From Diphasiastrum complanatum (lineage: Eukaryota > Streptophyta > Lycopodiopsida > Lycopodiales > Lycopodiaceae), in NCBI GenBank assembly GCA_029204225.1, contig MU836251.1:1-31423 (forward strand): a DNA stretch of 31,423 nt, written 5' to 3'. The position numbers were made by a program, and so were the translations under genes. This document shows positions 24,470-31,423 of this stretch, in pieces. The notes below the pieces were generated by a model. The model searched no databases, was not told where the DNA came from, and saw only the letters and a list, made by a program, of their open reading frames with translations. Every line of letters begins with the position of its first letter. Within the stretch, counting starts at the first letter, position 1.

Positions 24470-25195
24470 AATTTCATTCCAACTCTAAAGAGGTAGAGTC
24501 ATTGGTACTTGGTGGAGTCCAATAGGGGTGAATGAATTCAATTTTTGAGCACAATTTGACATTGTATGTATGAAACTCAAATAAGTTCTAATTCAACTTT
24601 CTTTGTGAGAGGGTGAGGGTCAAGTTGTGATCCCATTGGGAGTATAGAACAAGGAGGAGTCCATATTTGAGTGTTCATACATGGTTGGGATCTTTGTGAA
24701 TCTCTAGATGTCTAATTTTTAAGCTTGGTGAAAAATTATTGACATAGATTGTTATCAAACCATTTCATGTCCATTCCAAATCTCAAGAGTGAGATTATTT
24801 GGGTCAAGAGGATTCCAAAAGGCGTGATTGGATCTGATCTTTGTGTGTTTGAATCAAGTATACATGTCAAGTTTATGTGATCTAGTGTAGATCATTTTTT
24901 TTTGTGAAAGTTAGTGGTTTAATTTGTTGTCGAATCAAATCAAATTCAATCAAAATCTTAAGAGTGAGATTATTTGGGTCAAGAGTGAGTCCAAAAGAAG
25001 TGATTGAGTTTGATTTTCAAGTATTTGAAACAAAACCCATCCTTTGTTCAAGAATATCAAAAGTTGAGTGAACTAGTCAAGAGAAAAGAAAAATCTAGGA
25101 GTCAAATCTTTTCAAATCCATTCCAACTCTCAAAAGAAAGAGTCATTGGTGTTTGTTGAGTCCAATAGGGGTGTTTGAATCTGATTTTTGTGATT
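24470..25195 (+). repeat. Four degenerate ~80-bp repeats in the leader
   Basis: The copies lie near 24475, 24770, 24945 and 25118. Each has attccaactct or attccaaatct, then gtcattgg or ttatttggg, then gagtccaa, then a ggtg or gtga motif followed by ttgaat or tgatt. Spacing is uneven (about 295, 175 and 173 bp). The rest of the leader (23800-24470) shows no ORF. The repeats may be RNA-structure or packaging elements, or simply slippage products. Confidence 0.55.
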
Positions 25196-25384
25196 TGATA
25201 GAGTGCTTTGGTCTTAGTGATCAAAGCAAAAATTAGTTTCCAATTGACTAGGTTGAAAAGAGATATGATTCAAAATTTGTCTTGTGTAGATCCTTCTAGA
25301 TTGTTGAATGTGTTCAAATCTAGTTTCTTGAGAGTCACAAATTACATTTTGAAAAGTCATATCACAAAGTTTTACTTCCTCATC

Positions 25385-27223
25385 ATGGCATCAATAGGTG
25401 GCAACCTATTGGAGGCAAGTAAGGATCCTAAATGCAACCTTTGTGGCAAGAGAGATCATTTTGTCTCAAGATGCTACAAAATGAAGACCAATCCATCCAA
25501 GGAGAACCAAAGCAAGGGGGCCGAGGTGAAGGATGGAGATTCAAGTGCAAAATGCAAAGGCAAGAAGGACAAATCTAAGGAAATGTGTTTCCTTTGTGGA
25601 AAGATGCATGAGGCTTGGAGTCTCACAAGGACTTACAAGAGTTGTCTTCAAAAATCCATCACCACACATTTCAAACCTCTAGAAGTTTTTCATTTGGAAG
25701 TGCATTGTTTGGTTCAAGATGCAAAGAAAGATGTTTCTTTCATGAATGTCACTTGGATTTATTTCATGTTCTTGGAAAGCATTTTGTTTGGAACTTTGGA
25801 TAAGTTCAAAGTTATTGTTATGATCCAAGAGAAACCAAGCAAAATTAAGGAGGAGCAATCACAAAATGAAAATAGTTCCATTTATGCTCTCATGACATCT
25901 TTTGAAGAACTATTTTGCTTTGAAGAGATTTTTGTATCTCAAATGTGGATTAAGGCAATACTAGTTGAGTGTGATGCCTTAATAGATAGCAAAGCATGTT
26001 TTCCTTGTAAACTTACATTGAGTATAAAGACAAGGAAATGGAAATGTCTTCATGATGTATTTTCTTTTGGTTTCAATAAGATCATGAATGATGTGTTCAT
26101 TCATAATGTTGAAAGTTGTAAATTTTCAATTTTAAAGGCAAGTTGTAAACTTCTTATGAGAATAAGTGAAGCATCCAAAGTGGACACTTATATCCATAAG
26201 CAAGTAGTTAGCCTTATTGAGATGGAAATAGTTCTTGATTTCAATATTAGAAAAATCATGTCAAGTTGTGGTGATTTTTGGACTTATGGTTCTAGCATAA
26301 GTAATATTGTTGATCATAGAAAGTGCACAATGTATGGTCATGTTTATTGTGATCATTATGAGACATGGAGGTCTCGGATTTTCATCAAGGAGGAGCACCA
26401 AGAAGTTGATCTTAAGGAGTCATCTCAAGGTTCAAGTGTGCCAAGGATTGAGGAGGAGAGTCCTTCTCAAGTTATGATTCCAAGAAGAATATCAAGAGAC
26501 ATGGTTGAGCTCATATGGCTCACATTTCAAGGGAAAGAGGAGCACATTTCAAGTGGTATAGATCTTATGCTTTCTTCTCATATGTCATTTGGTGAATCAA
26601 TTTGCTTTGGTGAGACTTTTGCAACTCAAAGTTGGAGTAAAGCAATACTAGTTGAGTATGGTGTCTCTCTTGAGAACATAGTTGATGTTCTTAATGATTT
26701 CAAATTGATTTTAGATCAATTAGAAAGCAAATGGTTATTTCATCAAATGTATGCTCTTGAATCTTGCAAGAGCAAGAGTGATTTGCTCATTCATAGTATG
26801 AAAATTTGTCTTTTTTCATGTATTGAGGCAAATTGTAAACTCTTTATGAGAGTAAGTGAATCATCCTCTAAGGACACTTATCTCCATAATAAAGTATTTA
26901 GCCTCATTAGATCTGAGATTAGAATGGAAATCAAGCATGAAGATATGATGCGAACTCTTGGTTATTATAGCATGCATAGTCTTGCCAATGTTGATGAGCC
27001 AAATTCTCGAGATCTTGGTAACATGATGTTGGATCTTTGTGATCCTTATGAGTCAAGAAGGACTCTTTATTTTCTCATGGAATTTCAGCTATTTTTGAGC
27101 TTTTGGATCAACCATATGTTTCAAGGATGGAACAAATCAATGGAAAAAGTGATCAAGTGGTGCAAAGCTCTCAAGTTCATCAAAGAAGTCAACATCAAGG
27201 AGGCACTATCATGGATATGGTGA
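25385..27223 (+). CDS. Zinc-knuckle protein with duplicated unknown region (retroelement ORF)
   Basis: The frame is open from 25208. The first well-placed ATG is 25385 (catcATGGca), giving about 612 residues; ATG 25265 is also possible. Numbering from 25208, a perfect CX2CX4HX4C knuckle lies at residues 76-89 (CNLCGKRDHFVSRC), typical of gag RNA-binding. A Lys-rich linker and a broken second knuckle follow (CFLCGKMHEAW, 127-137, no final Cys). Residues about 230-395 and 460-625 are diverged copies of one unit: KAILVE at 249 and 478; CKLLMRISEAS and CKLFMRVSESS at 313 and 543; TYIHKQVVSLI and TYLHNKVFSLI at 327 and 557. The DNA shift is about 690 bp. No protease, RT or integrase motif is present. 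The ORF ends 117 bp before the right LTR. The knuckle suggests a gag-derived nucleocapsid role; the duplicated part I do not recognise. Confidence 0.7.
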   Translation: MASIGGNLLEASKDPKCNLCGKRDHFVSRCYKMKTNPSKENQSKGAEVKDGDSSAKCKGKKDKSKEMCFLCGKMHEAWSLTRTYKSCLQKSITTHFKPLEVFHLEVHCLVQDAKKDVSFMNVTWIYFMFLESILFGTLDKFKVIVMIQEKPSKIKEEQSQNENSSIYALMTSFEELFCFEEIFVSQMWIKAILVECDALIDSKACFPCKLTLSIKTRKWKCLHDVFSFGFNKIMNDVFIHNVESCKFSILKASCKLLMRISEASKVDTYIHKQVVSLIEMEIVLDFNIRKIMSSCGDFWTYGSSISNIVDHRKCTMYGHVYCDHYETWRSRIFIKEEHQEVDLKESSQGSSVPRIEEESPSQVMIPRRISRDMVELIWLTFQGKEEHISSGIDLMLSSHMSFGESICFGETFATQSWSKAILVEYGVSLENIVDVLNDFKLILDQLESKWLFHQMYALESCKSKSDLLIHSMKICLFSCIEANCKLFMRVSESSSKDTYLHNKVFSLIRSEIRMEIKHEDMMRTLGYYSMHSLANVDEPNSRDLGNMMLDLCDPYESRRTLYFLMEFQLFLSFWINHMFQGWNKSMEKVIKWCKALKFIKEVNIKEALSWIW

Positions 27224-27329
27224 TCTTGGATCTTCATCAAACTCATTGGCTGATCTTCACACCTATGAACCTGCAATGATCAGCCTTAAGTGTTGTAAAT
27301 AGATGTACCATAGATGTATCAAGTTAGTT

Positions 27330-27340
27330 TTGAGGAGGAG
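27330..27340 (+). promoter_or_regulatory. Polypurine tract of the nested element
   Basis: The sequence ttgaggaggag stands immediately before the right LTR (tgttaaaatt). It is the expected primer for plus-strand DNA synthesis. Confidence 0.88.
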
Positions 27341-28205
27341 TGTTAAAATTGGCAAAAGCTAACTTGGTTAAATCTTGTAAATACCATAATGACTTGTACC
27401 TATCATCATTAGACATGTGTGGAGCCTGTTCCCACGTGTGAAATCTATGCCTAAGTCATTTAGATAGATCATAAATGTTGTACATATCATTTAAATTGGA
27501 AACTAGTGGCTAAATTGGCCAAAAACTAGTTTAGTAGTATTATGACACTTGGCACCATTCTAGTGGTAGAAAATGCTATATCACATGGGTAGGAGTGGTC
27601 TCCCACGTGTGAAATATCATATAGAAAGTTCAGATCCATTGTATATAGATTTCATACATGTCAAAAGTCAAATCTCCTAGATTGTAGGACCTATCTCCTA
27701 ATTTGTAGGAATCTAGAAGGTCAACACTAGCCACCAATGATGATGTGGCAAATTAATGGAATCTTAGCCAAAGTGGATATGGATAAGCACTATGACCTGT
27801 CTCACACGTGCTGGAAGTGTCTTAGAGAGAGAGTATGATGATTTTTGTATTTAATCCATGATGGATCCACTTTGAGAAATTAATGAGGCAAGATCTTGGT
27901 TTTGGAGGCATATCTTGAGTATTCTCATATTTGTGTTGTGATTTTATGGTTCTATTGCTTTCTAACACTTGTGTACTTCACTCTCTGCTGTAATTCCGTA
28001 CAGGTACTGTTCTTCACACGTGTGAAGGCAGTAGGTCTCAAGTTTAATCATTTGCTTGTTGTTCTTGCTAGATTTTTGATGGGGAATTGATCTAATTCTA
28101 GATCTAATCATTGGTTGATTAGTAGATCATGTAATCTAGCTTCCAAAACCTCTTGAGGATCTGATGTAGATCCATTCTTGGTCTTTATTTCTCTGAAATT
28201 TCACA
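27341..28205 (+). repeat. Right (3') LTR of the nested element
   Basis: It has the same length and, by reading, the same sequence as the left LTR at a constant shift of 4841 bp. It includes the four ACGTG motifs and the TATA-like tatatag (27642-27648). Confidence 0.95.
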
Positions 28206-28210
28206 GTGTG
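28206..28210. repeat. Target-site duplication, right copy (gtgtg)
   Basis: It matches 22495-22499 exactly. Removing the element and one copy brings together SCIPHT and TPHEVW of the copia B integrase in one minus-strand frame. Confidence 0.93.
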
Positions 28211-30167
28211 AGGAATGCAAGATTTGCCAGTCTCGTTCTACAGGTAGGCTGATGTAGCTACTACTTCAGCCCATAGCGATCTTGATGCTTTTGAATAGGC
28301 CATCATGCATCTTGCAGCTTCCATGAGAATTCTATTTTTCTCTCTCTCCAACACCATTGTGTTGTGGTGTATACGTTGATGTCTTCAAATGAAGGATGCC
28401 ACGACTAGTATAGAATGCTGCAAATTGTTTGGAAATATATTCTCCACCTATGTCAGTTCGTAGCTTCTTGACTTTCTTGTCAGTCCACTTCTTAGCCCAA
28501 TTTACAAATTTTGTAAATTTCTCAAGTGTCTCTGACTTGTTGTGGATGAAGTAGACAACTATAAACTTGCTGAAATCATCAACGAAGGTGATATAATATC
28601 TCAAGCCTCCCACATATACTACATCAAAGGGTCCACAAATGTTCGAATGTATCAACTCTAGGCATTCTGTTGTCCTGAAAGAGTCCCTAGTAAAGCGTGT
28701 ACGTGATATTTTGCCTTTGTTGCACGCATCACAAGATGTCAGACTTGTTGCATCTTTGATGCTAACACCTATGAATATTGCATCTGGCTAGCTTTGTACA
28801 GAGCCATTGTATTCATATGACACAATCTCCTATGCCATAGAACATCCATATACTCATGAATCTGATGAGCTTGCTTTGTAGGAAGTCGTACCTTTAGGTG
28901 ATATAAGTTGCCTTTGTGCTTGCCTTGCATGATCAGGTTACTAGTGTTGGCTTCAACTATATTGCATGAGTCATCCGTGAATGTCACATGCATGCATGCT
29001 CTGCTATCTTTGCCATAGATAGTAGATCTTTGTAAAGTGTAGGCATGTATAGGATCTAGTCTTCTGTCATCCATAACACTCCCATTTCGCTCACTTCATG
29101 TCACGATCCATCTCCTAGAATGATGTATCTGAAGGACTCTGTCTGTCAAAAGTCAGCTATCATTTGCTTCATTGTCACAAAATGTGACGTAGCTCCTGAA
29201 TCAAGAACTACTTCTTGCACGTTGGCTTGTGATGTAGCACATACATCAGTGCATAGATAACTGGATGGATTTCTATTGGCTCGTTCTTCAATCATCTTTG
29301 AGGATTTTGGCTCCTCCATGTATGATGAGCTGTTGGAGCTCTCCTTCTTGCTTTGTGTCTTCTTAGTTCATGGACTCTGATAGCAATATATTGCTGCATG
29401 ACCCTTCTTGTGACAGTGTATGCAATCGATCTTTGGATTCAGCCAGCATGTGTCCATCACGTTTGCATCTCTGATCTTGTCTTCAGGTTGACTCCCTCTT
29501 AGGCTGAGGCTTTTCTTCGGCTGATCTCTATTGATGTAGAGAGTTTGATATGACTCGTTTCTATCATCATAGTGCTCTCGAGCCTCCACTTCTTCCTTCA
29601 TGTCAATGATAGCCTTCTCAAGAGTCATTTGAGGATCTTTGGCCGATAAAGTCCGGATAGTCTGGAAAGATCTTGGTAGAGAGCATAGAAGGTACGTGAG
29701 TTGCTTCTCTTGTGAGACTGTGTGCTTAGCTCTAGCACTGTGTAAAGACAGGACAGGTCCTTCATCTTTCTGATGAAGCTTGTGAGACCTTTGCCATCCC
29801 ATCTTAGATAGATAAGTTGATCTTCCAAATACATAATCCAATTGCGTGACTTGGTCTGGAACCTTGTCATGAGTGTATCCATGTCTCTCTTGCATTAAAG
29901 ATAGATGTGAGGTCAAGAGTGATGCTATCTTTGATTGAAGAGGATATGACAACTACTACTTTGTCATTCTTCTCCTTCCATTTGTGAAGCTCTTTGCTTG
30001 TGTTGGTGGGCATTTATTTGAAGACCACCCACCCACCCACCCACCCAGGGCCATAAAGCTTCTCATCTTAAGATGAGGGAAGTCTTCACTTTTCAAGCCA
30101 AGAAATGTGATCCGTCTGCCTTGAGAACTGTGCATATCTTAGATTGGATGCTACTAACGGAAGCCAT
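28211..30167 (-). pseudogene. Copia element B, proximal half: gag, protease, integrase core
   Basis: Gag probably starts at ATG 30167, 14 bp after the PBS (MASVSSIQS, then LKADGSHFLA with TGA where Trp is usual). UBN2-type gag follows through frame changes (DLTSIFNARETW, LEDQLIYLRWDGKG, LTYLLCSLPRSFQTI) to an intact knuckle CIHCHKKGHAAIYC (about 29430-29389). The protease motif VLDSGATSHFVT is at about 29200-29165. GAG-pre-integrase has LWHRRLCHMN (28840). In the integrase core the first Asp is Asn (IHSNICGPF, 28650), the second is kept (RTDIGGEY, 28460) and the Glu region NGVGEREK is frameshifted (28340). The nested element interrupts it at 28210. Stops and frameshifts make it non-functional. 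Confidence 0.9.
30025..30047. repeat. (CCCA)n microsatellite in copia B gag
   Basis: About six CCCA units interrupt the gag N-terminal sequence of element B. On the minus strand this reads as Gly/Trp/Val repeats, not normal gag sequence. Confidence 0.9.
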
Positions 30168-30181
30168 AGTTTCAGTAACCA

Positions 30182-30194
30182 GGCTCTGATACCA
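30182..30194 (-). promoter_or_regulatory. Primer-binding site of copia element B
   Basis: On the minus strand this reads tggtatcagagcc, one base after an LTR end of the form attccaaca. It fixes the 5' end of element B. Confidence 0.85.
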
Positions 30195-30195
30195 T

Positions 30196-30740
30196 TGTTG
30201 GAATCGGTGAGTCGCTCTAATACTACTATTGGAAAAACACTCAGATTCCTAATGCAAAACTCAAATAGAAATGATCTATTTAGTTGCAGCTACTACTGAA
30301 AATTATGATCTAATATCTTCCGAACTACAGATTGACACTGCAAATCTAACATTAATTAACGAACAAAAGACAATGTTTAACAGCATATAACAACTGAGAA
30401 ATAGCTGAAAAAATAACTATTGTAAGCAAGCATCATAAACAATTCACAGATTATACACATCAGACAGAATGTTGCAACTCATCTATTATCAGAATCAAGC
30501 TTACAAAAAAACTTTGAGCGCTATTTGTTTCTCTCAAATCAGTGCATCGACGCAAGAGAGATATCCTCTCTCACAAATAAACTGATAACTAGCTACTGCT
30601 TGCTACCTCTGTATCTGTCTTTGTAACAGTATGTGTCTGCTATTGCATGACTCACATATTTTTCTCTCTCGTAGATCCAATATAAAAGGAATGGGAAGAT
30701 GATTAATGTAATCAGCTTTAATCAAAAACATGTATTATGT
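30196..30740 (-). repeat. Candidate 5' LTR of copia element B (outer end uncertain)
   Basis: The inner end is clear: the minus strand ends gattccaaca just before the PBS. A TATA-like ttttatattgg lies on the minus strand near 30675-30685, a reasonable promoter position. The outer TG end was not identified; it may be near 30740 or further right. No second copy is in the window. Confidence 0.5.
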
Positions 30741-31240
30741 TGATTGTAACGGCTTCAGTTGCCCGTCGTTGTCGTATGTGCTTCAGTCGCATTCTGCTCC
30801 TTACACTACTCATTCATGCCCAGGGAGCGTGAAAATGTGTTGCCACCGTAGCCACATGTTGATTGCAATTGAAGCATTGTGGTTCCTTGTGGTCCTTCTT
30901 CATCATAAGGTTCAACTGCATGTTGACCGCATAGGTTGACTTGCGGTTTCAGTCACTTCGCATTGTGACCGCAGGCTAGACTCCTGTGATGTGGTTGTCA
31001 TGGTCTGCCTATTGAAAAAATGCAAAAAAAATATGAACAAGTGCTGGATCAGCTACAAAGGCATGTGTACAACAAGTTTGGCTTTTTTGAAAAATGGGAA
31101 GGTCAACGAAAAAACATGCACACTGGCATATTTTGACTTCTTCAAAAAAAGCCGAAAAATGCGAACTGTGCGAAATCCAATTCAAATGTGCAAATAGTTC
31201 AAAACTGCAAGGAACAAAAAAAACAAATGCTTTGACACTT
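30741..31240. other. Unrecognised sequence between copia B and the edge fragment
   Basis: There are short open frames only (30730-30939 and 30991-31197 plus, 31009-31251 minus), none resembling a known family. A-rich runs occur at 31014-31030 and 31215-31225. It may be LTR of the edge element. Confidence 0.4.
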
Positions 31241-31423
31241 AGAAACCTCAAGTTTCTTCACTTAGTTCCTTAGTTAAAAAATCAACTATCATGCCTTGTG
31301 TTCAATAGTACTGCAAGTTTACCTCTTTCTTGAGAACTTTGCTTCTGACATAGTGATACTTAATTTCAATGTGCTTACTCCTAGAATAAAATCTAGGGTT
31401 GGCTAAAAAAGCAATAGTATTTT
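31241..31423 (-). pseudogene. Copia RNase H C-terminus running off the right edge
   Basis: Read from the edge leftward, this gives NTIAFLANPRFYSRSKHIEI, then KYHYVRSKVLKKEVNLQYY, a stop, then TQGMIVDFLTKELS. The KHIEIKYHYVR and DFLTKEL blocks are signatures of the end of Ty1/copia RNase H. The in-frame TGA between them indicates decay. The rest of the polyprotein would lie right of the window. It is not part of B, whose 5' end faces it. Confidence 0.85.

Larger units (their letters stand above)
22500..28205 (+). mobile_element. Complete non-autonomous LTR retrotransposon nested in copia B
   Basis: The element is 5706 bp, with 865-bp LTRs (22500-23364 and 27341-28205) starting tgttaaaatt and ending atttcaca. 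It has a PBS directly after the left LTR, a polypurine tract before the right LTR and a perfect 5-bp target duplication. The LTRs look identical by reading, which implies recent insertion. The internal ~4 kb has a ~1.8-2.0-kb leader with tandem repeats and one long ORF with a CCHC knuckle. I see no DSGA/DTGA protease, no DDE integrase, no YxDD reverse transcriptase and no RNase H, so movement would need enzymes from another element. The class (copia or gypsy) is unsettled. It sits in the opposite orientation to its host element B. Confidence 0.93.

Noticed and set aside
25208-25384. N-terminal extension of the nested-element ORF to 25208
   Set aside because: It would begin at TTG; eukaryotic initiation is more likely at the ATG at 25385 or 25265. 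The frame is open there but need not be translated.
30196-31073. 878-bp LTR of element B ending at tacaaca near 31073
   Set aside because: The outer end tgttgt does not pair well with the inner ccaaca end and no target duplication could be shown, so the LTR end was left open.

Overview
The window looks like repeat-rich nuclear DNA from a land plant. It contains at least six degenerate Ty1/copia-type retrotransposon fragments, a decayed hAT transposase gene with plant-like intron signals, and plant-type primer-binding sites (TGGTATCAGAGC, complementary to the initiator tRNA-Met 3' end). It also holds very long CT/GA and CA microsatellites and stretches resembling the plant telomere repeat. The long CT tracts would suit a fern or another large non-model plant genome, but the species cannot be fixed from sequence alone. 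I found no intact host gene, no rRNA or tRNA gene, and nothing prokaryotic.

Layout. 1-4370: unrecognised AT-rich DNA, GGGTTTA-like degenerate repeats, a CT tract of about 560 bp, a ~350-bp tandem duplication and a CA minisatellite. 4376-6319: remains of a hAT transposase, carrying a GA microsatellite in its C-terminal coding part. 6866-8700: CT, CA, poly-G and TG tracts with unrecognised sequence between them. 8745-11560: a hierarchical tandem array of ~0.8-0.9-kb units dense in GTACC/GGTAC. 12150-14670 (minus): copia fragment C, truncated at a GA tract. 14800-16450: LTR-like AT-rich DNA on the minus strand. 16485-18387 (plus): copia fragment D, with a 325-bp insertion. 18497-19743 (plus): copia gag-protease fragment E. 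19744-21335 (plus): fragment A (LTR, PBS, gag, protease). 21336-22494 and 28211-30196 (minus): the two halves of copia element B. 31241-31423 (minus): the RNase H end of a further copia element running off the right edge.

The most notable object is a structurally complete LTR retrotransposon (22500-28205, 5706 bp) inserted in the integrase region of element B. Its two 865-bp LTRs read as identical, it is flanked by a perfect 5-bp target duplication (gtgtg), and it has a PBS and a polypurine tract. It carries a single long ORF (likely start ATG 25385, end 27223) with one perfect CCHC zinc knuckle and a large unrecognised region built from two diverged copies of a ~230-residue unit. No protease, integrase or reverse transcriptase is visible, so it appears to be a recently mobilised non-autonomous element. 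Its LTRs and leader repeatedly carry a CACGTG-centred palindrome, which suggests regulated transcription.

The copia fragments do not work together as a pathway. They are layers of insertion, truncation and decay. Internal stops, frameshifts and changed catalytic residues mark every one of them as a pseudogene.
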